Assembly (NCBI RefSeq): GCF_927798115.1
Contig: NZ_CAKMMG010000009.1
Coordinates: 1-64,000 of the forward strand
Direction of reading: 5' to 3'
Origin: Paenibacillus auburnensis
GTDB lineage: Bacteria > Bacillota > Bacilli > Paenibacillales > Paenibacillaceae
DNA: 64,000 nucleotides
The position numbers were made by a program, and so were the translations under genes. Below are positions 42,882 through 52,596 of this stretch, one piece after another; the stretch's first letter is position 1, and each line of letters begins with the position of its first letter. Below the pieces are notes generated by a model. The model saw only the letters and a list, made by a program, of their open reading frames with translations. It was not told where the DNA came from and made no database searches.

Positions 42882-44063
42882 ATGAACAAAAAAAGCGTCC
42901 GTGATGTAGAAGTAACAGGCAAACGCGTATTCGTACGCGTCGATTTCAACGTGCCAGTGGAAGACGGTAAAATCACTGATGATACCCGTATCCGCGAAAC
43001 ACTTCCAACGATTAAATACCTGATCGAGAACGGTGCAAAGGTCATCCTGGCCAGCCACATGGGCCGTCCGAAGGGTCAATTCGTTGATTCCATGCGCCTT
43101 ACTGGTGCTGCTGTTCGTTTGTCCGAGCTGCTCGGCAAACCGGTAGCCAAAGCTGATGAAGCTGTGGGTGATGCAGTGAAAGCGCAAATCGCTGAACTGA
43201 ACAATGGCGATGTGCTTGTGCTTGAGAATGTCCGTTTCTATCCGGGTGAAGAAAAGAACGATCCTGAACTGGCTAAGCAGTTCGCAGAACTGGCTGACCT
43301 GTTCGTCAACGACGCATTCGGTGCGGCTCACCGTGCACATGCTTCGACTGAAGGTATCGCTCACTTCTTGCCGGCTGTATCCGGTCTGCTGATGGAGAAA
43401 GAATTGTCCGTACTGGGCAAAGCTCTTTCGAACCCTGAGCGTCCTTTCACTGCCATCATCGGCGGTTCCAAGGTTAAGGACAAAATCGACGTTATCGACA
43501 ACCTTTTGAACCTGGCTGACAATGTTCTGATCGGCGGCGGCCTTTCCTATACATTCACCAAAGCTCAAGGTTATGAAATCGGCAACTCACTGGTAGACAA
43601 CGATAAAATTGATGCTGCTCTCGGATTCATTGAGAAGGCTAAAAAATTGGGCAAAAACTTCGTGCTTCCGGTTGACGTTGTAGTTGCTGACAAGTTCGGC
43701 GCAGATGCCAACACCAAAATTGTAGATGTAACTGAAATTCCTGCGGGCTGGGAAGGTCTGGACATCGGTCCTAAGACTCGTGAAATCTATGCGGATATTA
43801 TCAAAAACTCCAAGCTGGTTGTCTGGAACGGTCCTATGGGCGTGTTCGAAATCGACATCTTTGCTGAAGGTACAATTGCCGTAGCGAAGGCTTGCGCAAC
43901 AACTGAGGGTTATACTGTGATCGGCGGCGGAGATTCCGCAGCTGCAGCTGAGAAATTCCACCTGGCTGACCAAATGGATCACATCTCCACAGGCGGCGGT
44001 GCATCCCTGGAGTTCATGGAAGGTAAGGCACTTCCTGGCGTAGAGGCACTGAACGACAAGTAA
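42882..44063 (+). CDS. pgk: Phosphoglycerate kinase
   Basis: 393 residues. Signature RVFVRVDFNVPVEDGKITDDTRIRETLPTI at the N-terminus, ASHMGRPKG, NDAFGAAHRAHAST and the C-terminal GGGDSAAAAEKF nucleotide site are intact. Codon use as biased as in gapA. GGAGGA precedes ATG 42882. Confidence 0.98.
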   Translation: MNKKSVRDVEVTGKRVFVRVDFNVPVEDGKITDDTRIRETLPTIKYLIENGAKVILASHMGRPKGQFVDSMRLTGAAVRLSELLGKPVAKADEAVGDAVKAQIAELNNGDVLVLENVRFYPGEEKNDPELAKQFAELADLFVNDAFGAAHRAHASTEGIAHFLPAVSGLLMEKELSVLGKALSNPERPFTAIIGGSKVKDKIDVIDNLLNLADNVLIGGGLSYTFTKAQGYEIGNSLVDNDKIDAALGFIEKAKKLGKNFVLPVDVVVADKFGADANTKIVDVTEIPAGWEGLDIGPKTREIYADIIKNSKLVVWNGPMGVFEIDIFAEGTIAVAKACATTEGYTVIGGGDSAAAAEKFHLADQMDHISTGGGASLEFMEGKALPGVEALNDK

Positions 44064-44091
44064 GACGCGAAGAAGGAGGCAATTCAAGATT

Positions 44092-44847
44092 ATGAGCAGA
44101 ACACCTATTATTGCGGGCAACTGGAAAATGTTCAAAACCGTTCCGGAAGCCGAAGGTTTCATCGCTGAAATTAAAGGCCAAGCAGAAGTAGAAGGCGTTG
44201 AAACTGTCATTTGCGCTCCTTTTACTAACCTGCCTGCTCTGGTTGCAGCGGTTAAAGGAACAAGCATCAAAATCGGTGCACAGAACCTGCACTTCGAAGA
44301 TAACGGCGCTTATACAGGTGAGATCAGCGGCGTAATGCTGAAGGATCTTGGTGTAGACTACGTGATCATCGGCCACTCCGAGCGTCGTGCTTATTTCGGC
44401 GAAACGGATGAAATTGTAAACAAAAAAATGCATGCGGCTTTCCGCCACGGCATTACTCCTATCGTATGTGTCGGCGAAAAGCTCGAAGAGCGCGAAGCTG
44501 ACCAGACTAAGGATGTTTGCAAGGTTCAAACCGAAGCAGCATTTGCCGGTCTGAGTGCTGAACAAGCAGCTCAAGTGGTTATTGCTTATGAGCCTATCTG
44601 GGCTATCGGAACAGGTAAATCCTCTACTTCCCAAGATGCCAACGAAGTTATTGCTTACATCCGTACCCTTGTAAAAGGCCTGTACGATGAAGCAACAGCT
44701 GAAGCTGTACGCATTCAATACGGCGGCAGTGTGAAGCCTGAGAACGTAACGGAGTACATGAGTCAAAGCGACATCGACGGCGCTCTTGTCGGCGGTGCCA
44801 GCCTGCAGCCTGCTTCCTTCGTTTCACTCGTTGAGGGGGCGAAATAA
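44092..44847 (+). CDS. tpiA: Triosephosphate isomerase
   Basis: 251-residue TIM barrel. N-terminal Lys motif AGNWKMFKT, catalytic His in IGHSERR, signature AYEPIWAIGTGKS with the catalytic Glu and the phosphate-binding YGGSVKP. GAAGGAGG precedes ATG 44092. Two bases separate it from gpmI. Confidence 0.98.
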   Translation: MSRTPIIAGNWKMFKTVPEAEGFIAEIKGQAEVEGVETVICAPFTNLPALVAAVKGTSIKIGAQNLHFEDNGAYTGEISGVMLKDLGVDYVIIGHSERRAYFGETDEIVNKKMHAAFRHGITPIVCVGEKLEEREADQTKDVCKVQTEAAFAGLSAEQAAQVVIAYEPIWAIGTGKSSTSQDANEVIAYIRTLVKGLYDEATAEAVRIQYGGSVKPENVTEYMSQSDIDGALVGGASLQPASFVSLVEGAK

Positions 44848-44849
44848 GG

Positions 44850-46394
44850 ATGTCAGCTCCAAGACCTGTAGCATTAATCATCATGGACGGTTTCGGATTG
44901 CGGAATACAGCTGAAGGCAACGCGGTTGCCCAGGCTAATAAGCCCAACTATGACCGTTACCTGAAACAATATCCGAACACTACGCTTACCGCTTGCGGCG
45001 AAGCTGTAGGTCTGCCTGAAGGACAAATGGGCAACTCGGAAGTGGGTCACCTTAATATCGGCGCAGGCCGGATCGTATACCAGGATCTGACCCGTATCGA
45101 TAAGTCGATCCGTGACGGGGAATTCTTCGAGAACGAAACGCTGGTTGCTGCTGTAAGAAGCGCTAAGTCTACCGGCAAAAAGCTTCACCTGTATGCACTG
45201 GTCTCCGACGGAGGCGTACACAGTCATATTAACCACCTGTTCGCTATGCTTGATCTGGCCAAGAAAGAAGATATGCACGAAGTGTATATCCATGCTTTCA
45301 TGGACGGACGCGACGTACCTCCTGACAGCGGACAAAAGTTCGTTCAGGATCTCATCGCGAAGATTGAAGAGGTTGGTGTAGGTAAAATTGCTACAGTATC
45401 CGGACGTTACTTCGCGATGGACCGTGACAAGCGCTGGGAACGTGTAGAGAAGGCTTACCGTGCAATGGTATATGGCGAAGGCCCTAAATATACCGATGCT
45501 CTGCAGGCGATCACTGGATCTTACCAGAATTCGGTATATGATGAATTCGTTGAGCCTAGTGTTATCGTGGACAGCAATGATAAGCCGGTAGCGGTAGTGG
45601 AAAGCGGCGACTCTGTCGTGTTCCTGAACTTCCGTCCTGACCGTGCGATTCAGCTGTCGCAGGTATTCACCAACTCCGATTTCCGCGGTTTCGACCGTGG
45701 TCCTTTGTTCCCGCAGGGTCTGCACTTCGTATGTCTGACTACGTTCAGCGAAACGGTGCAAGGCTATGTAGCGTACTCGCCAAAGAACCTGGATAATACC
45801 TTGGGTGAAGTGCTTGTACAAAACAACAAGAAGCAGCTGCGTATCGCGGAAACTGAAAAGTACCCGCACGTAACCTTCTTCTTCAGCGGCGGACGCGATG
45901 AAGAGCTTCCTGGCGAAACCCGTATTCTGATCAACTCGCCAAAAGTAGCAACCTATGATCTGCAGCCTGAGATGAGCGCATACGAAGTGGCGGCGGCCTG
46001 CGTAGCGGAAATCGAAGCGGACAGACAGGATGCGATCATCCTTAACTTTGCGAACCCTGATATGGTTGGACACTCCGGCATGCTGGAACCTACCATCAAG
46101 GCCGTTGAAGTAACGGATGAATGTGTAGGCAAAGTTGTAGATGCAGTTGTTGCCAAAGGCGGCGTGGCAATCATCATTGCCGACCATGGTAATGCGGATA
46201 TGGTCTTTGATGAGAACGGTCGTCCGTTCACGGCTCATACCACGAACCCGGTTCCTTTCATCGTAACGACTGAGAATGTTGTTCTGCGCGAATCCGGTAT
46301 CCTTGCCGATGTGGCACCGACAATCCTTGATCTGATGGGACTTCCGCAGCCTGCGGAAATGACCGGACAATCCATGATTGCCAGCCGTAAATAA
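44850..46394 (+). CDS. gpmI: 2,3-bisphosphoglycerate-independent phosphoglycerate mutase
   Basis: Mn-dependent mutase of 514 residues. Alkaline-phosphatase-like start LIIMDGFGLR, the Ser-containing MGNSEVGHLNIGAGR, DGRDVPPDSG, and the metal site IADHGNADMVFDE near the C-terminus. Mn dependence makes it sensitive to pH in sporulating bacilli. Confidence 0.98.
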   Translation: MSAPRPVALIIMDGFGLRNTAEGNAVAQANKPNYDRYLKQYPNTTLTACGEAVGLPEGQMGNSEVGHLNIGAGRIVYQDLTRIDKSIRDGEFFENETLVAAVRSAKSTGKKLHLYALVSDGGVHSHINHLFAMLDLAKKEDMHEVYIHAFMDGRDVPPDSGQKFVQDLIAKIEEVGVGKIATVSGRYFAMDRDKRWERVEKAYRAMVYGEGPKYTDALQAITGSYQNSVYDEFVEPSVIVDSNDKPVAVVESGDSVVFLNFRPDRAIQLSQVFTNSDFRGFDRGPLFPQGLHFVCLTTFSETVQGYVAYSPKNLDNTLGEVLVQNNKKQLRIAETEKYPHVTFFFSGGRDEELPGETRILINSPKVATYDLQPEMSAYEVAAACVAEIEADRQDAIILNFANPDMVGHSGMLEPTIKAVEVTDECVGKVVDAVVAKGGVAIIIADHGNADMVFDENGRPFTAHTTNPVPFIVTTENVVLRESGILADVAPTILDLMGLPQPAEMTGQSMIASRK

Positions 46395-46454
46395 GCAAGA
46401 CCCTAAGCAACGCTAACGAATACCAAAACCATATTTAAAAGGAGATTAACTTAC

Positions 46455-47741
46455 ATGACTATTATTTCTGATGTATATGCACGCGAAGTCCTTGACTCCC
46501 GCGGTAACCCTACTGTAGAGGTTGATGTTTATCTGGAATCCGGCGCTAAAGGCCGCGCTATCGTTCCTTCCGGCGCTTCCACAGGCGCTCATGAAGCTGT
46601 TGAGCTTCGTGATGGCGACAAATCCCGTTACATGGGCAAAGGCGTTCTGAAAGCAGTTGAGAACGTAAACGAAATTATCGCTCCAGAAGTAATCGGTATG
46701 GACGCTCTTGACCAAGTGGGCATCGACAAATTGATGATCACTTTGGATGGAACTCCTAACAAAGGCAAGTTGGGCGCTAATGCAATCCTGGCTGTATCCA
46801 TGGCCGTAGCTCGTGCAGCTGCAGCAGCTCTGGATATTCCTTTGTATGTATACCTGGGCGGATTCAACGCTAAAGCTCTTCCAGTACCAATGATGAACAT
46901 CATCAACGGTGGTGAGCACGCTGACAACAACATCGACGTTCAAGAGTTCATGGTTCTGCCAGTAGGCGCTCCAAGCTTCAAAGAAGCTCTTCGTACTGGT
47001 GCTGAAATCTTCCACAACCTGAAATCCGTACTGCAATCCAAAGGCTTGAACACAGCTGTAGGTGACGAAGGCGGTTTCGCACCGAACCTTGGTTCGAATG
47101 AAGAAGCAATCACTACAATCATCGAAGCTATCGAAAAAGCTGGTTACAAACCAGGTGTTGACGTATTCCTGGGTATGGACGTTGCTTCCACCGAGTTCTA
47201 CAAAGACGGGAAATACACACTTGCTGGCGAAGGTAAATCTTACACTTCCGCTGAGTATGTTGACCTTCTTGCTTCATGGGTTGAGAAGTACCCAATCATC
47301 ACAATCGAAGACGGTATGTCCGAAGACGACTGGGATGGCTGGAAATTGCTTACTGAAAAATTGGGTGACAAAGTTCAATTGGTTGGTGACGACCTGTTCG
47401 TTACAAACACTGAGCGTCTTGCTACAGGTATCGAAAAAGGTATCGGTAACTCCATCTTGGTTAAGGTTAACCAAATTGGTACATTGACTGAAACTTTCGA
47501 TGCTATCGAAATGGCTAAACGCGCTGGCTACACTGCTGTTATCTCCCACCGTTCCGGTGAGTCCGAAGACAGCACTATCGCTGATATCGCTGTAGCTACC
47601 AATGCTGGCCAGATCAAAACTGGTGCTCCTTCCCGTACAGACCGTGTTGCTAAATACAACCAATTGCTTCGCATCGAAGACGAACTGGGTGAATTGGCTC
47701 AATACAACGGCCTGAAATCCTTCTACAACCTCAAAAGATAA
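46455..47741 (+). CDS. eno: Enolase
   Basis: 428 residues. N-terminal ARE(V)LDSRGNPTVEVDV, catalytic DEGGFAPNL, EDGM-type ITIEDGMSEDDWDGW and the late signature NSILVKVNQIGTLTE. It also forms part of the RNA degradosome in Bacillus. Last gene of the glycolytic operon. GGAGATTAAC precedes ATG. Confidence 0.98.
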   Translation: MTIISDVYAREVLDSRGNPTVEVDVYLESGAKGRAIVPSGASTGAHEAVELRDGDKSRYMGKGVLKAVENVNEIIAPEVIGMDALDQVGIDKLMITLDGTPNKGKLGANAILAVSMAVARAAAAALDIPLYVYLGGFNAKALPVPMMNIINGGEHADNNIDVQEFMVLPVGAPSFKEALRTGAEIFHNLKSVLQSKGLNTAVGDEGGFAPNLGSNEEAITTIIEAIEKAGYKPGVDVFLGMDVASTEFYKDGKYTLAGEGKSYTSAEYVDLLASWVEKYPIITIEDGMSEDDWDGWKLLTEKLGDKVQLVGDDLFVTNTERLATGIEKGIGNSILVKVNQIGTLTETFDAIEMAKRAGYTAVISHRSGESEDSTIADIAVATNAGQIKTGAPSRTDRVAKYNQLLRIEDELGELAQYNGLKSFYNLKR

Positions 47742-47762
47742 TATCTTCTGATATTAGCTTCT

Positions 47763-47797
47763 TAAGAGCCTGCCGATTTTCGGCAGGCTCTTATTTT
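47763..47797 (+). terminator. Terminator of the glycolytic operon
   Basis: AAGAGCCTGCCGA pairs with TCGGCAGGCTCTT with a three-base loop, followed by ATTTT. Confidence 0.9.
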
Positions 47798-47871
47798 GTA
47801 ATCCGGATAAATTGCATCCGTCCTTCTTTAAATGTATTCTATAAATGCATTATATTGGAAGGAGTGACGGA

Positions 47872-48135
47872 ATGAATGCTATTATTGCTGGGGCTTTGAT
47901 CGGAGTACTGATTGTAATCATCAGCTTGTTTTTGTCACGAGACAGAGGGCGACGAAGAATCCTGGTCTTCTATCCGCCAATAGTTGGATTGATAGGTAGT
48001 GCTATTTTGCTTGTGGGTAGCTTTTCCTTGATTGGAGGATGGGAGGGGATTGGCTATGCCATGTTCTCAGTACCGATCCTATTAATTTCTTTAGTCCTGC
48101 TGCTGGTTCTTACTGTTCTTAGGAGAGAGGCATAA
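47872..48135 (+). CDS. Small integral membrane protein, function unknown
   Basis: 87 residues, nearly all hydrophobic with three membrane segments (about residues 3-20, 33-52 and 58-82) and a basic loop SRDRGRRR between the first two. AAGGAGTGA lies seven bases before ATG 47872; an earlier start at 47845 lacks one. No family was recognised. It lies between the eno terminator and secG. Confidence 0.7.
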   Translation: MNAIIAGALIGVLIVIISLFLSRDRGRRRILVFYPPIVGLIGSAILLVGSFSLIGGWEGIGYAMFSVPILLISLVLLLVLTVLRREA

Positions 48136-48283
48136 GTAGGGTTCTCTTCCGTATAAAGAGAGATTCGTAGCAAGAAGGTTGTATTCGCTGGACCGCTATG
48201 ATAAAATAAAAATGCTGTTTATGAAATCGTGGAATTTAAAATTAGCATAGATAGTGATGCTTGGACGTAGGAGGTGGAAGTGA

Positions 48284-48517
48284 ATGGATATCTTTTTGAA
48301 AGTATTGCTCCTGATTTTTTCCGTCGGTCTGATTGCGGTCGTTCTTCTGCAAAAGGGGAAAAGCGCAGGTCTTTCCGGTGCCATCTCCGGCGGTGCTGAG
48401 CATCTCTTTGGTAAAACTAAAGCGCGCGGTATGGAACTCGTACTCCAGCGTGTAACAGTCGGATTGGCGGCTGGATTCTTCATCATGTCAATCATCGTTG
48501 CTATCGTCATTGACTAA
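48284..48517 (+). CDS. secG: Preprotein translocase subunit SecG
   Basis: 77 residues with two membrane segments joined by a Gly-rich loop (LLQKGKSAGLSGAISGGAEHLFGKTKARG), the SecG pattern. AGGAGGTGG precedes ATG 48284. It precedes rnr as in B. subtilis. Confidence 0.95.
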   Translation: MDIFLKVLLLIFSVGLIAVVLLQKGKSAGLSGAISGGAEHLFGKTKARGMELVLQRVTVGLAAGFFIMSIIVAIVID

Positions 48518-48529
48518 ATTGCATACACT

Positions 48530-48572
48530 AAGCCTTCGCTCTGTTCTGATGGAATGGGGCGGGGGCTTTTTT
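48530..48572 (+). terminator. Terminator after secG
   Basis: A 13-pair stem with several G-T pairs (AAGCCTTCGCTC with the GGGGCGGGGGCTT side) and a run of six T. Confidence 0.7.
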
Positions 48573-48761
48573 GTTATGAAAATTTATGCGTGCTTTAACC
48601 TTCGGATGATCATAACAGGGATGGTCGGGATTGATTTCGTGTATACTAGGGTATGAAGTATATATAGGTAAAATTTACTTGAATGATTTGGGGCAGTAAA
48701 GGACAAGACATACATATATGCCAGCGGCATACGAATGCTGCGGAGGGCCGAGGTGACGTAC

Positions 48762-51665
48762 TTGATAACACAGGAAATATTACTTGATTACATGCGGGAA
48801 ACCGCTTATAAGCCGCTGACTTACGATGAATTGGTAAGCCACTTTGCATTAGAGGACAGCGCTTCGTTTAAGGCGTTTGAGGACTTGCTGGTAGAGCTTG
48901 AACAGGACGGCCGGATTGTACTGACCCGGAACAGCCGTTATGGTGTACCGGAGCGGATGGATCTGCTGCGTGGACGGCTGCAGGCTCATGCGAAGGGTTT
49001 TGCTTTTCTGATTCCCGATGACCGTGACCATCCCGATGTATACATTCATGCCAACGATCTTAAAGGGGCTATGAACGGAGATATCGTGCTGATCCGAATC
49101 ACGTCTAAGAGTCCGTCTGGCGGCCGCATGGAAGGTGAAGTAGTGCGCATCGTCAAAAGAGGCGTACTGCAGACTGTCGGCGTGTTCCAGAGCCTGGAGA
49201 CCTACGGATTTGTGCTGCCTGATGATAAGCGGATTAACCGCGATATTTTTATCCCGAAACAGTCCTTTAAAGGGGCAGTAGACGGTGAAAAGGTTGTCGT
49301 CCGTATCGTTAATTACCCGGAAGGCCGCTCTGCGGCTGAAGGCGAGATTATTGAAATCCTGGGGCATAAGGATGACCCGGGCGTCGATATTTTGTCAGTC
49401 ATCCGCAAGCATCAGCTGCCGGAGGCTTTTCCGGCTGAAGTGATGGCTGAAGCAGAGCAAGCGCCGGACTCCATTACGGAAGAAGAGATTATTCAGCAGG
49501 GCCGCCGTGATCTGCGCGGTCTCAACATTGTTACCATCGACGGCGCAGATGCCAAGGACCTCGATGATGCGGTCAATGTCGAGCGGCTGGAGAACGGGCA
49601 CTATAAGCTGGGGGTTCATATTGCCGATGTAGGCTATTACGTGCGGGAAGGCTCGGAGCTTGATAAGGAAGCTTATGACCGGGGATGCAGCGTGTACTTG
49701 GTGGACCGGGTCATTCCGATGCTGCCGCACCGCCTGTCGAACGGCATATGCAGTCTTAATCCGCAGGTGGACCGGCTTACGATGTCGTGTGAGATGGAAT
49801 TCAATGAGCATATGAAGGTCGTGAAGCATGATGTCTTTACGAGTGTAATCCGCACCAAGGAAAGAATGACCTATGCCAATGTCCGAAAAATCGTAGAGGA
49901 TGAGGATCCGGAGCTTCTGGAGCGCTACAGTCCGCTGATTGAGGATTTCCGTCTGATGAAAGAGCTGGCGATGAAGCTGCGCGATGCGCGGATGCGGCGC
50001 GGGGCGGTTGATTTTGACTTTGAAGAGAGCAAAATTATTGTCGATGAAACCGGCAAGGCGATCGATATTGTAAAACGCGAACGCTCTGTGGCTGAACAGA
50101 TCATCGAGGAATTCATGCTGGCGGCCAACGAGACGGTGGCTGAGCATTTCCACTGGCTTAAAGTTCCGTTCCTGTACCGGATTCATGAAGATCCAGATCC
50201 GGAGAAGCTGCAGAATTTCATGGCGTTCGCTGCGAATTTTGGCTATCATGTCAAAGGCCGGGGCAACTCGGTTCATCCGCGTGCGCTGCAGGACCTGCTG
50301 GAGCAGATTCAGGGCACGAAGGAGCAGACGGTTATCAGCACAATGATGCTGCGGTCGATGAAGCAGGCAAAATACGATGCAGAGAGTACGGGCCACTTCG
50401 GCCTCGCTGCCGAATACTATTCCCACTTCACTTCACCGATCCGCCGGTATCCTGACCTTGTTATTCACCGGGTTATGCGTGAGGTGCTTGAGAACGGCGG
50501 AGCGCTGACCGAGAAACGGCAGGAATACCTGGCAACACGGATGCCGGATATCGCCCAGCAATCCTCTGAACGCGAGCGTGTGGCGGTTGAGGCGGAACGC
50601 GATACGGAGCAGCTGAAGAAGTGCGAGTTCATGCAGGATAAGGTGGGCGAGGAATTCGAGGCCATGGTCAGCAGTGTGACCAGCTTCGGGATGTTCATCG
50701 AGCTGGATAACACCGTCGAAGGCCTCATCCGTCTCAGCGCGCTGAGCGACGATTACTACCACTTCGACGAAGCCCACATGGCGCTCATTGGCGAGCGCAC
50801 CTCCAAGGTGTTCCGCATCGGCGATGAGGTGAAGATCCGTGTCGCCAAGGTTAACATGGACGACCACACGATCGACTTTGAGCTGGTCGACATGAAGCCT
50901 CGCGCGGCAGGCGAGCACCGCAGCTATGGCGGCCGCGGCGGCAAAGGCGGCCGTCCGGGTGCCGGCGGCTTTGGCAAGCCGTCCGGCGGTAAAGCCGGCA
51001 GCGGCGGCAAGGGCCGCGGCGGGAAAGGCAAGCCCGGCGCTGCAGGCGGCGCGGGCAAGGGCAAGGCCGGCGGCGCAGTGAACGCCGGCAAACGCAAAGG
51101 CGGCGGAGTAACAACCGGCGCCTGGGAGACAACGCCGCCGCGCAGTGATGCGGCGGCCGGTAGCGGCGCACCAGCGGGTGCGCCTGCGCGCGGAAAGCGC
51201 GGGGGCGGCCCGGCTGAGGCTGCGCGCCGGGCTTTTGCCGCCCTGAACGGCGAAGCGGGCGGCAGCAGTGCGCCGCGTGAGCGCAGCGGCGGCGGACGCG
51301 GCCGCGGCGGAGAGGCCGGAGGCGGTGCCGGGGGACGCGGCATCAGCTTCGGCTTCGGCTCCGGCAAGGGCGGCTACGGCGCGCCGACAGGCGGCGATGC
51401 TGGCAGCGGCGAGCTGCGCGGTGTTGACGCGAACACCCGGTTCAGCAGCCGGGAGGATCGCGGGTTCGAGAGCCGTGGCAGCGGCTCAGAAGGCAAGAAC
51501 AAGGGCCGCCGCAAGAAGAACAAAGGCGGCGTGTTCATCGGCACTTCGGTGACGCCGGGCAACGTGGAGACGTCAGACAACGTTTCCGCTAAGCGCAGTG
51601 ACAACGGCAGCAATGCCGAAAGTGCTGTCCGCCGGAAGAAAAAAAAGAAAAAGCCTCAGGAATAG
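48762..51665 (+). CDS. rnr: Ribonuclease R with a very long Gly/Lys/Arg-rich tail
   Basis: Hydrolytic 3'-5' exoribonuclease of ~967 residues, about 190 longer than B. subtilis RNase R. In order: a winged-helix start (MRETAYKPLTYDELVSHF), two cold-shock domains, the RNB domain with IDGADAKDLDDAV (Mg-binding Asp residues), and an S1 domain (about 635-705, VGEEFEAMVSSVTSFGMFIEL). From ~711 to the end the protein is low-complexity Gly/Arg/Lys/Ala, including RGG-like repeats, ending in KKKKKK-rich RRKKKKKKPQE. It acts on structured RNA and in trans-translation with smpB-ssrA, next door. Start TTG 48762 is chosen: GAGGTGA is correctly spaced and homologues begin near it; GTG 48753 and ATG 48735 are alternatives. 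Confidence 0.93.
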   Translation: MITQEILLDYMRETAYKPLTYDELVSHFALEDSASFKAFEDLLVELEQDGRIVLTRNSRYGVPERMDLLRGRLQAHAKGFAFLIPDDRDHPDVYIHANDLKGAMNGDIVLIRITSKSPSGGRMEGEVVRIVKRGVLQTVGVFQSLETYGFVLPDDKRINRDIFIPKQSFKGAVDGEKVVVRIVNYPEGRSAAEGEIIEILGHKDDPGVDILSVIRKHQLPEAFPAEVMAEAEQAPDSITEEEIIQQGRRDLRGLNIVTIDGADAKDLDDAVNVERLENGHYKLGVHIADVGYYVREGSELDKEAYDRGCSVYLVDRVIPMLPHRLSNGICSLNPQVDRLTMSCEMEFNEHMKVVKHDVFTSVIRTKERMTYANVRKIVEDEDPELLERYSPLIEDFRLMKELAMKLRDARMRRGAVDFDFEESKIIVDETGKAIDIVKRERSVAEQIIEEFMLAANETVAEHFHWLKVPFLYRIHEDPDPEKLQNFMAFAANFGYHVKGRGNSVHPRALQDLLEQIQGTKEQTVISTMMLRSMKQAKYDAESTGHFGLAAEYYSHFTSPIRRYPDLVIHRVMREVLENGGALTEKRQEYLATRMPDIAQQSSERERVAVEAERDTEQLKKCEFMQDKVGEEFEAMVSSVTSFGMFIELDNTVEGLIRLSALSDDYYHFDEAHMALIGERTSKVFRIGDEVKIRVAKVNMDDHTIDFELVDMKPRAAGEHRSYGGRGGKGGRPGAGGFGKPSGGKAGSGGKGRGGKGKPGAAGGAGKGKAGGAVNAGKRKGGGVTTGAWETTPPRSDAAAGSGAPAGAPARGKRGGGPAEAARRAFAALNGEAGGSSAPRERSGGGRGRGGEAGGGAGGRGISFGFGSGKGGYGAPTGGDAGSGELRGVDANTRFSSREDRGFESRGSGSEGKNKGRRKKNKGGVFIGTSVTPGNVETSDNVSAKRSDNGSNAESAVRRKKKKKKPQE

Positions 51666-51683
51666 GCTGAGGGTGATATATGG

Positions 51684-51715
51684 GCGCTATTCCCTGCATG
51701 GGGAATAGCGCTTTT
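51684..51715 (+). terminator. Terminator after rnr
   Basis: GCGCTATTCCC and GGGAATAGCGC around a short loop, followed by four T. Confidence 0.85.
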
Positions 51716-51843
51716 AAAGTTATCAGATAGGTTCTCTTATACGAAGTACATTCAAAAACCATTTTACATTTAACTAACCTTAACCCGATGCTTACTGACA
51801 TATGTATGTCAAAATGCTTGGCAAACGTTAGGGGCTTACTTCC

Positions 51844-51873
51844 TTGCGTTCAGTGGATTCCTTTTGATACAAT
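51844..51873 (+). promoter_or_regulatory. smpB promoter
   Basis: TTGCGT and TACAAT with an 18-base spacer, ~45 bases before smpB. Confidence 0.55.
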
Positions 51874-51916
51874 AAAGATCTGATGTTCGGAGAATAGAAT
51901 TTAAGGAGTGACTTTC

Positions 51917-52396
51917 ATGGGTAAAAAAGCAGACGGGAAAGTGCTCGCCCAGAACAAAAAAGCTTCCCATGATTATTACATTGAGGATACTTATGAAGCG
52001 GGATTGGTGCTGACCGGCACAGAGATCAAATCGCTGCGTAACGGACGCGCTAATATCGGGGATGCTTTTGCCACCATTCGTAACGGGGAGATTTTTGTGC
52101 ACAACATGCATATTAGCCCGTTCGAACAGGGGAACCGCTCCAACCCTACCGATCCGACACGTACCCGCAAGCTGCTGATGCACAAGGAGCAGATCCACAA
52201 GCTGCTGGGGCAGTCCAAACGCGAGGGCTTCACGATCGTGCCGCTCAAGGTCTATGTGCGCAACGGCTACGCCAAGCTGCTGATCGGCCTCGGTAAAGGG
52301 AAGAAAGAATACGACAAACGTGATTCGGCCGCCAAACGCGATGCACAGCGCGATATCCAGCGTGTGCTGCGCGATAAGCAGAAGATCGCCAGGTAG
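51917..52396 (+). CDS. smpB: SsrA-binding protein SmpB
   Basis: 159 residues. The SmpB core (KKASHDYYIEDTYEAGLVLTGTEIKSLR and VYVRNGYAKLLIGLGKGKKEYDKR) and a basic C-terminal helix (RDAQRDIQRVLRDKQKIAR). It binds tmRNA, whose gene is 200 bases downstream. AAGGAGTGA precedes ATG 51917. Confidence 0.98.
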   Translation: MGKKADGKVLAQNKKASHDYYIEDTYEAGLVLTGTEIKSLRNGRANIGDAFATIRNGEIFVHNMHISPFEQGNRSNPTDPTRTRKLLMHKEQIHKLLGQSKREGFTIVPLKVYVRNGYAKLLIGLGKGKKEYDKRDSAAKRDAQRDIQRVLRDKQKIAR

Positions 52397-52596
52397 CAGG
52401 GCCGGCGTTAGCCGAAGCCCAAAGTTCCAGATTGCTCCTGCAATTCCTTTAACCCACGTGTTAAAGTGTTGATAAATGTGCTATACTGTGTAAGTAAAGC
52501 TTATTGCTTCTGAACAGCCTTCTTGATCAAGAAAGCTGTAGACCGGATCATTTCTTGCTCGCTGGTCCGCTTAATCCGAAGCGCCCTTTCTAATGA

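Noticed and set aside
48735..48761. ATG 48735 as the start of rnr
   Set aside because: No ribosome binding site in front; TTG 48762 has GAGGTGA at the right distance and fits homologues.
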